This document shows, one piece after another, positions 48,825 through 60,480 of a DNA stretch of 64,000 nucleotides (position 1 is its first letter; each line of letters starts with the position of its first letter). The notes beneath the pieces are model-generated. The model searched no databases. It was not told the origin of the DNA and saw only the letters and a program-made list of their open reading frames with translations. This stretch comes from Suillus spraguei (Eukaryota; Basidiomycota; Agaricomycetes; Boletales; Suillaceae): contig JABCPU010000105.1 in the NCBI GenBank assembly GCA_016800925.1, forward strand, positions 118,724 to 182,723, in the 5' to 3' direction. Position numbers and translations under genes: made by a program.

Positions 48825-50212
48825 TTGCTCCACCTCCAAGTTTGAAGACATATCCTGTCACTGATATTTGATCTTGTGTGTCATTAGCATAATCAGCATC
48901 TGACCATCTGATCAACCAAATTTGATTTTATTGGGCTTATCAGTACCTTGGTATTTGATTCTGAGTTTTCGCATTTCAGCTAGATACCTCAAGACTCATT
49001 CCACTGCTACTGTTAAGACTGTACTCAAGGGTAGAGAGATCCAAAGGGCTTTGGCCTCAGTTCGTGCACTGTGCCCCTTTCTCGAGTAATGCCCCTTATT
49101 TCAGGGAGGAGTTATTCGTCCGAAGACCCAGAAGGAGTTGCGTGACGGATCTGGGTGTCCGAAGGTGTCGGATATGATACGTCCAAAGGTTATTCGGAAC
49201 GTAAGGAGAGGACAGAGATTAAGGCTAGTTTCAGAACGAGTTCCTAACTAGAAACTAACGGAGATAGACTATCCAAAGATAGAGTTGGAGGTATAGACTA
49301 TAGGAGTCAATCCTAAGTCTCGGAAGGTGACTTAAAGCGGAGAGTGGCTTAAGTCCGGAAGAGGCAGAATGAGTAGAATCTAAGATGATATTTCGAACTA
49401 AGGTTCTACGGAGATCTACAAGTGGTTTATATACTGTAAGTATCTAAGATGGATAATCAGCAAGTCCGGGACCGAGGGCTATGTACGAAGTGTAACGGGA
49501 GTCTATTAGTTAATGCACAGCGGATCAGTAAGCATGAATCAGAAATGAACACAGGAAACGGATCAGTAACACAGGACAGAAATATAAACAGCCGGAATAC
49601 CGGAAACAGGAGGAATGACGAAAGGAGATAGATGCAGATATACACAAGGGAGTTAAGGTGCGAGAAGTGAGCACATTCGGATGGGTGGTCCGGGCAGGAT
49701 CTGTGGACCGGACAGATATGAAATCGATCAGATCTGATCGGATATGGTCGGATCTGAGATTAGAAGTATGGCATATGACAGCTACCCAATATGCTAATCC
49801 TGGGTTTGCAGTAAATGAACTAAGTCTTTGAATAGCATACATTATGTCTGGATGTGTTGCTACTGCCAGGTACATCAGCAATCCAACCAATAATGCATAT
49901 CCATTACTTTGGTTGCCTTCTTGGTCAGTCTCTTCTTTTCAAGTATAATTTTTGGATCTAATAGCATGCCAACTGTGTTATATAAATGAAGACCTTGTCA
50001 ATATATTTGCTCTGTCTGCATCAGTCAGATTGACCTGTTTGGTCTATCTCAAGTGATCTTGATCCCAACAATTTTCTTTGGTTCTGTCTTTAATTGATCC
50101 ATTAGACTTAAATTATCCACAAATAATAGTAGGTTGTCAACCCATACAATGAGTATTTCACTTCTGTTTGTGGTCTTTCTGATGTATGTGCATGGATCAG
50201 CTTTTAATCATC
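48825..50212 (-). mobile_element. Ty1/copia pol fragment, interrupted
   Basis: On the minus strand, from 50212 down: reverse transcriptase remnants (ADPCTYIRKTTNRSEILIVW with VDNLLLFVDNL), then LLMYLAVATHPDIMYAIQRL and FTANPGLAYWVAV (49890-49785). After the nested LTR the frame resumes with VLRYLAEMRKLRIKYQGTD and the RNase H part RWSDADYANDTQDQISVTGY, VFKLGGGA. The 3' end is cut by the gypsy LTR at 48824 and the 5' end by another LTR at 50213. Several frameshifts; clearly dead. Confidence 0.85.
49011..49780. mobile_element. Solo LTR inside the copia fragment, with target duplication
   Basis: 770 bp beginning TGTTAAGACT and ending CATATGACA, flanked on both sides by GCTAC (49006-49010 and 49781-49785). 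Removing it restores the copia frame order. It is unlike the gypsy LTR and has no coding content. Confidence 0.82.
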
Positions 50213-50643
50213 TGTTATGAACTGGGATGGCATCACCAGCAACAATGCAAAGACACTTAACAGTTGACTGGGAAGTTCTTGTAACATTCAGAGGAATGAG
50301 TCTTCTGCCTAAGAGACACATCTCAAAGGTATCAAGAATAATGACTAAGACTAAGGAGTGCTTAGACTTAGAAACAATTCAGATGACTAAGGTTGGAGAC
50401 CTTAGCGAACAGGATTCCAGGTAAAACCCAGTAAGATTAAAGTAAGGAATCTAGTAGTAGTACAGCATGCTTAAATAAGCCAATATGTGCGCACGGGCCA
50501 ATGAGATGTGAGAACATAAGTGCATATCCTAATGAGGAAGGCAAGTATCATACAAGCATGTTGAGACACATAAGTCAAGTAAACAAAGTAAAGTGATCAC
50601 GTGAAATAGGGGAAAATGTATAGGGGCACGTACGATTGTAACA
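50213..50643 (-). mobile_element. 3' LTR of a third element
   Basis: About 431 bp with ends TGTTATGA...TTGTAACA (complementary TGTTA/TAACA). On the minus strand it is preceded by a purine-rich AAATGGGGGTAA, a typical polypurine tract and 3' LTR border. The flanks TCATC and TTACC do not match, since one side is element-internal. Confidence 0.65.
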
Positions 50644-51660
50644 TTACCCCCATTTTATATGTAAAGTCACCGACTTTACTCATCTTGGTTAGCATAATAG
50701 ATAGGATCATCGCTATACTCATAATCCTCGTTGAATGAACTACTCATCATATAAGCCACTTCTTCAGCTCCTGCGCGTCGCTTTGTATCTCGCCTTGATG
50801 CTGCACGATTATGATCATCATCAAGCTGCTTCTCCCAAGCTCATAATGCATAAAATCCCTCATCTTTCCAGGTAAGTGTGAAAGGGGGAGTGCCAACACA
50901 TTGAGGACAATAAATGGAAAGATGAGTCGGTGACCAGTATTGACAAATGTGACATTGGTAGTTGGGGCAATTCTTCTGTCAGTGACCGAGTATCCCACAG
51001 ATGCGGCATTTCATGTTTTTGTTGGGATTAGAAGTAGAGGTGTGAAGGGGAGTGGGTGTGACAAGACATTGGTGAGGGCTCATGGAACATGCACGTTTTT
51101 TTCTGCGCTTACGAGTGATGCGCCTCAGAGCTCGCTCATTACTAGAGCAGATGTCATCAGCTTGGATGTCTGAGATAGTGTAAGGTGATAAGGACAGCGT
51201 GATAGTGGCTGCTGCAAGCAGTTCATCGGGGTCAGACGAAGTCATACGTCCTAAAGCTTCTACGAGGACCAGTGTAGTAGGGTCTGATGGTCCGAAGATG
51301 TAGGGGATAGTCATAGGGGGGTGAATATGGAGTTCTTTTGACTGATGTCCGAGTGCGATAATCTCAGCAGGCTCGACATTCAGTTCCTTAGCAGCAACTG
51401 CTTCCTCATGTGTGACAGGTGATGGTGTGAAAAGATGAGGGGGTTCTTCGTCTTCATCAAGTAGAGTGGCAGTATTTACTGGGGTCTTTTCATTGTGAAT
51501 GCTGTGAGGGTGTTCCAACTTTGTCTGTGCAGGGTTTGGAGAAACTCGAAGGAACTGAATAACTTAGGGTCTGACTAACAACTACAGCGCACTCAAATGC
51601 CAAAGTATTAGGCAGATCGGACCCGAACCCGGACTGCCGGAAATTCGGATTCTTTCTGAA
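50644..51660 (-). pseudogene. Zinc-knuckle protein of the third LTR element, broken
   Basis: Minus-strand frame 51518-50979 (MEHPHSIHNEKTPVNTATLL) is Pro/Glu-rich, ends in a basic stretch (RRITRKRRKKRACS) and reaches CRICGILGH, then a stop. Reading through it gives QKNCPNYQCHICQYWSPTHL and SIYCPQC. Together these make a CCHC knuckle plus a second Cys/His cluster, as in gag-like proteins. No pol domains are visible, so it could be a non-autonomous element. The 5' LTR was not found in the window. Confidence 0.55.
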
Positions 51661-52269
51661 AAGTCCGGTTCGAGCTATGGACCGGACCGCGGGCAGCACT
51701 AAATGTCATTTTGTTTTTGGTATAGCTCAGGTTTGCATTCGTAAGCACACACTTTTGGTTATGTTACATAGTACAATCACAGTTTGTGGCTACTGCAGGT
51801 GTATCAATGCATTGCGCTCACACTTGCATTTTTTGTTTCGTTGTGGCTCAACTGCACCATGTCGTCTATATTATTTTAGAGATCAAATCAAGCCCATGTT
51901 ATCTTCAGGGTGCGCTACCAGTGAAATCGTAAGCGTTCGTAAGTGTCCGTAACGCGCGCAAGTTAAGCGTTCATTTCAGTGGTTTTGCAGATTGGCAGAT
52001 GCAGTCGTAAGTGTTCGTAAGCGTAAGTTCAGTTCAGTGGCGCCATAATTCGTTCGAGCGATTTCGCCTGCGAGGAATGTTTGCGGAGCCATATGTGGCT
52101 AGAGTCAGCTCGCGCCCCCTTTTAGTCGTTATTGCACTGAAAGTCGGCTACATAACATACCAAGTTGCAAACTGATCACAACAACCGTGCTAAATGCATA
52201 AAGAGAGGGATAACTGACCTTAGCACTCAAGTATTCCACCTCATCTCCAAACCCAAATCGCGCTCTCTA
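51661..52269. other. No gene; short internal repeats
   Basis: Around 51926-52040 the string GTAAGCGTTCGTAAGTGT and variants (TCGTAAGTGTTCGTAAGCG) recur, next to copies of TTCAGTGG. This is the upstream region of the small secreted protein gene. Confidence 0.4.
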
Positions 52270-52526
52270 ATGCTCTCCCTTCGTGTTCTCGTCCTCTCTG
52301 TCCTCGCACTCGGTGTCACTGCCACGGTGCTTCCATACCACGATCATGAAGTTCTTGCCGGACGCGAGACGTGCGCAGCTGAGTGCAAAGTCGATAGTGA
52401 CTGTGGCTCTACCAAGTGCTACTGTGTGGGTGGCGGGATCGCCTGGGTTTGTTCTGTTCTTGTTGATCCACGCAATCTGAGCTCACCTTTCCGGTTTAGG
52501 GCTGGTGCGAATCATCTTCAGAATAA
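52270..52526 (+). CDS. Small secreted cysteine-rich protein
   Basis: Two exons (52270-52446, 52500-52526; intron GTTTGT...TTTAG) give 67 aa. Residues 1-~19 are a signal peptide (MLSLRVLVLSVLALGVTATV). The mature part has six cysteines: CAAECKVDSDCGSTKCYC then GWC at the end, pattern C-x3-C-x5-C-x4-C-x-C-x9-C. The sixth cysteine appears only if the intron is removed, which supports the splice. Short six-Cys secreted proteins of fungi include effectors, defensive peptides and developmental proteins; the role cannot be told. An unspliced reading would end LSSPFRFRAGANHLQNN. Confidence 0.72.
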
Positions 52527-54770
52527 TTGAATTTCTAGTCTACAACACTGTTCCTCGTTGTACAAACCACCGTGTCTGATTATCTCGCAGTGTTGTGAAT
52601 CGAAGCATGGTGTGACACCTGCGCATTTATTATTTGCGCGGTGCGCGTGTCTGTCGATCAAGAGCTGGCACGCTCTAGTCAAGAATTCCTGCTACGCGTT
52701 TTCGTAGCTTCGAGCTAACAATAACGTTAGTACCCGCCGATGAGTGTTACACCATATCGAAGTTCATGCCATATGGCACTTGTATTGAATATGTCTCGTC
52801 GAATCCCCGGTTTACGAATGTTCTCAGTGTTGAAGTCGCGTGTTGTACTCGTATCGAATGCCATCACCATAATCACCATACCAGTGCGCGCCCCGCATAA
52901 CCATTGAATAAGTCAGGTTGACGCCTGCATAGTATGAGCGCCTCTGCCAGTGTTAACAATTCTGAGTTTGGTATCGCTCAACAATAAGTGGCCGAGTGAA
53001 TTTTCTGGCCTCTCGTCATGAAGATCATTAGCTGTAATCGGAACACTTGGAAGCAGATCACCACAACTGGCAAAAGCAAGTTACTGCAGACATACGATGT
53101 GGAAAATCAATCATTTTTGCTGTCAAAAAATACGCTTCCAAAGCTGACTGTACTGAGTTGAATTTGGTTTCGTTGGATGGACAATTGTTCAAACGTACTG
53201 GCGTGAATGCAGAACACAGGAAACCATATTAATATCGGAACCGATATAGCGTGAGGTCCGATAGCTCACGACATGCTTGACGCGACAATCAAATTGGTGA
53301 CCACACATGTCCAGACCAGTCCTCGAAGCAGAAGATTGCCGATCCTAAAACCCCATGGAGAAGACTGGAGCGTTTGGTTTGCATCCGAGGGAGAGAAATA
53401 TAACACATGGAGAAATCGGCTCCTACGGGCAGAAATCGCACGGTACGTGGCTCAGAGCATAAGAACGCGGAGTTCTCGTTGGCTTCGAACTCAGTGACTG
53501 AACTAAAGGAACGTACCCACATTTGCCATAGTAGACAAAATCCAGTCCTTGGGAGACGACAGAATTTGATGGCATCGATGGGGCCCTAGATGCTGTAAGT
53601 GACCAGAATGGATTGTGACAACGAGGGAAGTCTTCTCACAGATCCAGTGGCTTCAACACTAGCCTAGCAAAATGATACAAATCGGTATCAATTTCTGATT
53701 TTACGTGGGTCACTGAGAGGTCGGTGGACGCAGCCTAGAACGTGCTTATCGTCATCAATGCAGTGTGTAATAAGTATCAAGGGACCAAAAAGCTGATCCG
53801 AATTTGGCTAATTTAACATAATTTGCAATGCCCCAAGTAAACACAGGAAAACAATTGAATCTGAATGGTCTCATCCGACACTTCGAAAGATACTCCTTTC
53901 ACTTTTCTTCTTCGACAAAAGTAGCTGCAGTGAGGAGCATTTTAGACGATTTTATCAATCCTTCTCAGAATATTACAAGTTTTTTAGGCTTCAAGTTTTA
54001 CTGGTAGCGGTCCCGGAAGCATTTACTTGCCGCTTGTCGAGGAACTTAACAACGCTTATAGCTCCCTCTCCACAACTACCGTGTTGGGTCTCACTGGGGT
54101 TTTATATTAGAGTGAGTAGGAGCATTTGTAGTCTTGAAAGTTTTTCATCTTCCCTCACCCTGCTTTTACTAGTCGTATCATTCGTCGGTCTTAGCAGCAA
54201 GAGATCCGTGACGACCTAGCACTGCTATACACCCAGCCTAGTCCCGCTAAGTACGTGGGTACTACCCGTCTCCTAATGGCTTGCGGGGCTTAGTCTGATA
54301 AATATAGCTCCACCAGCCGTCATCGATCGTAGGTGGTGCTCACACTACCATCATATTTAGTTATTCCTCCCATCGTGAACATACCGTCTCAGTCGTTCCC
54401 GTCCCACCCGCATAAAGCCTGAACTATCCTGCGAGCCCCGGTGTCATAATAGTCGCTTGATCAGTCGCCTCGTGTGCCCGGTGACCATATTCTTTCGTGA
54501 ACCGGTCAGGGCTTTCGCACCGTCAGATCGACACGAGCGGTTTTTCATTGGCCTTTTAACACGGATCTTTCCCTTACATCTAGGGTTGACCGTCGACTGT
54601 GCTTGACTTCCCACCTTCAGTTTCATTCTGCGTTTCATCTTATCAGTGGAACCAGCAGCCTGACGCCTGCAGGCTTGCTGAAGTCGCGTTGTGCCTGTTC
54701 AGGAACGCCTCAACTTTCAGTTGTCGGGTTACGTTTTTGATTCCGACTCTTGCGTTCAAAGTTAGGCGCG
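52527..54770. other. Long stretch without a confident gene
   Basis: About 2.2 kb with short, unrelated open frames. The part around 53270-53590 has several overlapping frames but no family I recognise. The last ~150 bases before 54771 should hold the promoter and leader of the UBL3-like gene. Confidence 0.4.
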
Positions 54771-55757
54771 ATGAATACATCTACCTCTGCCTCACATGAA
54801 CAGGCTATGGAAAATCAACTTTCATCAGATGACCCACCCTCGTCCCCGCCGCAGCCAGACTCTTGCGAGCGCCCGTCGTCAGCGCACGCAAGTACTTCTC
54901 CTTCGTTGGGTCGTGGAGCTTCTTATCCTCCTATTCCACCTTATGCTGAACGCCCTTTCACCGCTCACGGTACCTCAAGTGTGCCACGTGCTGCATTCAC
55001 CTCAGGCCCATACAACTCTGCAAGTGCGCGGACATCGTTCACTCATGTCGACCTCGACAACGTTCCGAATTTTGGAGCATACCCTCCCCTTCCGAATTCG
55101 AATCTGGCACAAGCTGCGTCAGACACTCCAGTGGACAACGCTGAAACAGTTGCACCGTCTGTCGCAGATGGACCTACTGCACTAGAAAATATTGTACCTC
55201 AAACACCTCAAGTGTCCCTGACATTCCTACTCGTCTCTGGCCGAAGGCGGACTATGACGTTCGATCCAGTAACAACAGTTGGAAGGGTCAAAGAGCTGGT
55301 GTGGAACGCGTGGCCCGCAGGTCAGGGCTTTAAATCCTTCAGTCCTAGATTCCGTCGTCGTAACCGTTTCCATTCACAGACTGGCAAGATGAAAGTCCAC
55401 AGGCGCCATCGCATTTGCGAATTCTTTACCTAGGCAAGATTCTGCAAGACGAAGACACTCTTACTCGTGAGTATACTTGTCACCCACAATGTTGTCTTAC
55501 TTATAAAGATGAACGGCATGATACAAGATCTTTCGTTCCCAACTTCTTTACCATTAGATTCATCTTCTCTGCCTACAATCGTTCACCTTTCCATTCGCCC
55601 TTCAAACATCTCAACGGTTGACGATACTGTGAAGAAGAGACGCCTTAGCAATGCATTTTCACGTAGGGCAGCAATAACCACCAACACGGAGACCCCGCAT
55701 GAAAATGCCGATAATGCCGTGGGATCGGGATGTTGTTGCGGATGCATCATCTGTTGA
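54771..55757 (+). CDS. UBL3/MUB-like membrane-anchored ubiquitin-fold protein
   Basis: Three exons (54771-55320, 55380-55466, 55528-55757) join in phase to 288 aa. The first ~145 residues are Ser/Pro-rich and disordered. A ubiquitin fold of the Rad60-SLD_2/UBL3 type follows: VSLTFLLVSGRRRTMTFDPV, VGRVKELVWNAWPADWQDE, LRILYLGKILQDEDTL and LPTIVHLSIRP. The tail ends GSGCCCGCIIC, a cysteine cluster closing in a CaaX box (CIIC), so prenylation, and perhaps palmitoylation, should anchor it to membranes. UBL3 proteins act in membrane and vesicle sorting and are not conjugated like ubiquitin. The long N-terminal extension is unusual compared with ~120-aa animal and plant members. Intact. Confidence 0.85.
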
Positions 55758-57821
55758 TGTGGGGAGATGGTCCGATGAGCGTGATATCTGAATTGTTGCT
55801 AACAACATGCGGAACTTTGTTTATATGGAGGAGGATTCGATTTCTTTAGGATGGATGGTATGCAACGTATCTCTCGCGTGCTGCTCGAGCAACCAGGTGG
55901 ACATATAATATACTATTGCAGTTAATACATGTCTACACATTTTCACATTCAATTCACGTACAGTTACTAGTAGCTTACCCACTCGGACAAACTGCAATCA
56001 CTGGGAAACAAAACCCAATATATAGGGTTGGCACGGAAGTAGTGACAATAAGCAAACTATAACTAGAGAATGGCAAATGCGTGAATCCACACCGGCCGGT
56101 GAAGGTGGAGAATGGTCAACTCCCATTGATCCAAATAATTCCGGTGTTACCGAAACGGTTTCATTAGGAAACCTCATGGCGTGCAGGCCTCGTGGTCAGA
56201 TAAAGACCGACCTTGCGATAAAGCTTCTGTCCTACCTGCAACCCTCTGTCTGCCCGACCGTACACTACCCTTACAATGCTAATGGGCATGCGTCTGGCTG
56301 GCCCTCGAGTGGTTGCACTTGCAGTGTCGCACTGACCATTTACCTCCATTGTTCACATAGGGTCGACGAGAGGTACGAGCGATAGGGGTAGCGGCAGCCC
56401 CCTGACGAAGGCTCGAAACCGCTGCCTTCCCGCTCTACTAGCCTCCCTCTGATGCAGCTAACAGACTCTTATCTTAGGAGACGAGTGCCTGCAGCAAGCA
56501 CTAAGGAGGTGATCAGACTCGATGGGGGTCTGCTGGACGCTTCTGACACGGGCTTCGCTTTCCGTGTTAGTTCGCTAACGACCGTTTGAGATCAAATCCC
56601 GAGGTGGATTGGGCAATGTGGGCTTGTGCTGGATAGCGGCCCTCACATCCAACCCGATATCTGAATTACACCTGAATATTGGGTCTGCAGTTTGCTTTGT
56701 ATCTGGATATCAGGGGAAGCGGGGTTGTTTTGCTTCTGAATAAAAATAAGTTTGATTAGTGTAGGATTATAGTCAACGTCGTCTGTGGTGCTTGCTAGGA
56801 ATCTGCGCTCATATTGCAGGCCATCCTAGAAACCCTTACCTCCTTCCCCTCTTTCCAGCGCCCAATGTTCACTGATCAAGGCTCTCCCAGCAGAGCTGCT
56901 ATATAGCGCGGCATGGAAGATTATTATAGTATGTACTATGGGAGGTGACTATATGCGTTGTGAATGAGCATCTTCGATGAACTTCGAGGACAGAATACTT
57001 ACTCGCGGGAAAAGAACTGCCAGCTTTCGGTCCTTGATAATACAGGCGTCAAAGTGCCTAGGCTCGTCTATGATCAAGGTCTTCTGCCACTCATCAACGA
57101 TGCACGTATCTCAATTAGTCCTTCAGAACCTATCTGAGAAGTTAGTTTGAAGACTTGAGCCAAGGAGCTCATCGTCGCTGGCCATTTAACGGTTGAAGTT
57201 GGCTGGGAGAGGCAGCAACTGGGAAACGTACATTATGCATGATGGTTCCGGTCAGGACTTGGCAAAAATAAACGAAGACTCGCATGCATAAATCAAACCT
57301 CGGTTGGGTTATGAAAAAGTTGTCCTTCAGGGTATGGATATCCTGGAGACGACAGCGGTCTGCATTTGGTCAAGTTATGATGTTTGGTCGGGTTTTAGTC
57401 GGGTTTATGTAATCTGGTTGGTTCAGGGTAAGGATAAAGGGTCGTGAATGATCTCTTAAGTCCGTCTCAAAAAGAACTGAATAAGTCCTCGGAGAACAAT
57501 ATGTTTGGATTTGGAAGCACCAAGTACTCGAATGATTCTCCAAAGATTCTCGCGTTTGAGGGTAAGTGCTGACTATGCAGTGCAGATGCTGATGTTGAAC
57601 AGACAAATTTGGACCCATACGTCCGAACTTAGACTCACAACGTCCGAACTTGGGCGCCGACTACCTTGTAAAAGAATACCCATCACAGGTGGAGATCCGA
57701 CGAATTTCTACTAATAGTAGTCCCTGCCTGGCAGCCCTGAACGCTATGAAATTCGTTTGTATCTACTTCAGGCGGTACACGACACACTCCCTGGTACACA
57801 TATCGTTCCCCAGTACTTGGT
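55758..57821. other. No confident gene
   Basis: About 2 kb. Only short frames without recognisable content. The part near 56380-56640 is GC-richer and might be an old repeat. Confidence 0.35.
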
Positions 57822-59983
57822 ATGGGTAGAGTAGTCTCATACAGGTCCGTTGCAACCGTCCTCGTAGCCTGCGTTCTAGGGATCACCCTGCGCAATGTTG
57901 TATTCGCACCCCCCGATAACAACATCGACATCATAATATCTTCACTCGATTTGGATCCTCCCGCCCCGTATTTCATAACTCAAACTATCTCCCAGAGGAT
58001 GATCCACTCAACTGGGTTGATGATACAGTAGGCACCGGCCAAGTGCACGAGTACTTCCGACTCAGCCCCCTCCGCTTGGCGATCACCATTACGGCGATAA
58101 CGGGCTGCTTGTGGTCAATCCGAACGGACCTCATCCAATTTTGGAGCTTATAGAGCGGGCGGAAGAAGCTTGGGCAAAAAAGCTTGGTCGTGCAAGCAAG
58201 ACGCTGGACGAAGCTATCGCGGAGTACAAACGAAGATACCATAGACCTCCACCCATTCACTTCGATAAATGGTACGTGATCAGCATGTAAACCAAGGTTT
58301 AAACGAGCTTCATAGAGAAAATTCCGTTGGGCTTGTAGGTGGGACTACGTAGTGACACACAACGTCCAACTTCCGGACGAATACGACGAGATTACCGAGA
58401 TTTGGAGCCTTACTGGGTATCGATCCCTCGACTTCCAGAAGACCAGGGAGAAACTGGAGGCGCTAGACCAAACTGTCGTTGTTGCGAAAACAGACCAAGG
58501 CGCCGTCATCGAGGTTGTCGACTACCATTTACCACAACATAATGCCAAAGACCTTGTCGGTCGCGTTGAAAATGTACTACGACTCCTCCAGGATGTACAA
58601 GATTTTATGCCTCCGTTCCGTGCAGTTTTTTCGCCTCATGACAATCCCGCTATGCTATCAGATTACGGCGTCAAATCTATGGCGCTTGATGCGGCCGCTG
58701 CTCGCATCAGTACGTTTCTTTTGATTGTGGCGTTGCAACAAGTTTTGCTCACACGACGTCAAGCTGTAACACGGAATGAATTGCCACCAATACAGCGGTC
58801 TGGATGGCGTTCCGCCTGTCATCCATCTTCTCCAGCATGGCAAAATCCTATCAATTTTGATGAGCTTCCTGAGCGCTCGTCTCACAAAACCTTTATTTCC
58901 GACCATCGCCTCTCCATGGACCCGTGTCTAAATCCATCTCTTCTCCGCAATCACGGCCAGTTCCTGTCGCACCACACGGGGCCAGATCCTCAGGGCACGC
59001 TTATTCCGCGGTTTTCCCTCTGTTCGACCCTAGTTCATCATGACATTCGACCGGCTGTTCCTTATGGCTGGGTCGAGGACTTCCTGACTCAGACAACCCA
59101 CCGTGGGAAGAGAGGGTGGACGAAAGATTACTCTGGCGCGGTACCAACACTGGCATGCATCATGGCGCTAATACCAGGTGGCAGCAAGGGCACAGAGACC
59201 ATCTGGTACGGTTGGTCAACGATATGGAAGGAACAGTGGATGTGCTTCGTTCGCCTCTGAACGACTCTGAACCTGTTGGAGAACCCGTATCATGGCGCAA
59301 AGCACACCTCAATCCTGCATTGATGGACATTCAATTCGCCGGAAAGGCAGGCTCCTGCTCAGACCTCTGTGATCAACTGGATAGACTTTATGACTGGAGA
59401 AAAATGCAGACGCTTCAAGAGGCCGGCCGTTATAAATATGTTTTTGATGTTAGTCGGTCTGTTGGATTCGATGACGACATTCGATTATTTACCTATTTCA
59501 GGTCGATGGGAATGGGTGGTCAGGACGCTTTAAGCGCCTCATTACATCAACTCCCTTGTATTTAAAAGTTCGATATACCCTGAGTGGTGAGTGGCTCGTC
59601 TCGTCTGATTTGCACGCGACAAACAAACCGTGTCGTAGGTTTATGGATCGAGTCGCGCCTTGGGTGCACTATGTACCTGTACAGGTTGATCTATCTGATT
59701 TGTACGATACGCTCACTTTCTTCCGTGGCGGACTTCAAGGAGAGGGCGCGCATGAAGACTTGGCGAAAAAAATAGCAGCTGCAGGGCGCGAATGGAGTCA
59801 GACATATTGGAGGAAGGAAGATCTGACAGCATACATGTTCCGGTATGATTTCTATTTCTCTTTTTCAGAAGGCAGTCATCCTTACTGGCTAATTCAAGTT
59901 TATTTCTCGAGTATGCACGGGTTTCTAGTCTTGACCGCGATGCAATGACATACAAAGAAGACTTGGAGAGTGGTACTGCATAG
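57822..59983 (+). CDS. CAP10/GT90-family glycosyltransferase, frame broken by about four one-base losses
   Basis: ATG 57822. Residues ~5-27 (SYRSVATVLVACVLGITLRN) form a type II signal anchor, as in Golgi enzymes. Domain blocks in order: NGPHPILELIERAEEAW, ASKTLDEAIAEYKRRY, WDYVVTHNVQLPDEYDEI, NELPPIQRSGWRSAC, FSLCSTLVHHDIRPAVPYGW, ERVDERLLWRGTNTGMHH, RYKYVFDVDGNGWSGRFKRL, RVAPWVHYVPVQVDLSDLYD and GREWSQTYWRKEDLTAYMFR; stop at 59981-59983. Frame losses lie near 57972 (PYF/HNSN), 58079 (RLA/DHHYG), 59083 (ED/PDSDNPPW) and 59562 (TPL/FKSSIY). Each is explained by one missing base, often in a doublet. Introns keep normal borders. Relatives add xylose or glucose to glycans of capsule or cell wall. 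Either a recent pseudogene or a real gene with sequence errors. Confidence 0.85.
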
Positions 59984-60480
59984 TGCCGTGTCGCCGAAGT
60001 TGATGAAGCCCCATCCCTTTTGACGGGTTCTCCCAGTATTTCACGGTGAGGACAGAACTGTACATATTGCGAGTAGCAGTCTGCTTCTTGATCATGTATA
60101 GTCTTACAGCCAGCGGAATTCGTTCGCTTGCTGTGGGCTTTCCGTACTTATTTGAAATCACTTATTTCGTGTGCCAGCTTTACATCGGGTGACTATCGTA
60201 GGCTCAAAACAACAAAACAAACTACGATAAGAGTGGGGTTCCTGAGACTTGCAGTGTCCTTGGCATGCCACTTTCGCTGATTTTACTGCAAGTTGGCGAT
60301 CTTTCAGCCTCAGCGCTTAGTGCAATAATACAAGCGTCTATTGCGCTAGCGCTGAAATGCAGCATGCAACTACACGTGTTGATCACCTAAACGTTCTGAA
60401 CCCTCAACCTCTCTTCTCCCTCTCAGTTGAACTTACAGTCTCCTCCCGTTTTTTCCTACTAATCATTTTATCTACCACAA
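59984..60480. other. Intergenic, upstream of the CHAT gene
   Basis: About 500 bases. CT-rich runs at 60400-60460 precede the first ATG; nothing else is visible. Confidence 0.4.

Noticed and set aside
51700..51760. Possible tRNA gene (TATAGCTCAGG)
   Set aside because: No cloverleaf or T-arm sequence could be built downstream.
56380..56640. Possible tRNA-derived SINE
   Set aside because: A GATCAAATCCCGAGG-like stretch resembles a B box only loosely; no A box, tail or duplication seen.
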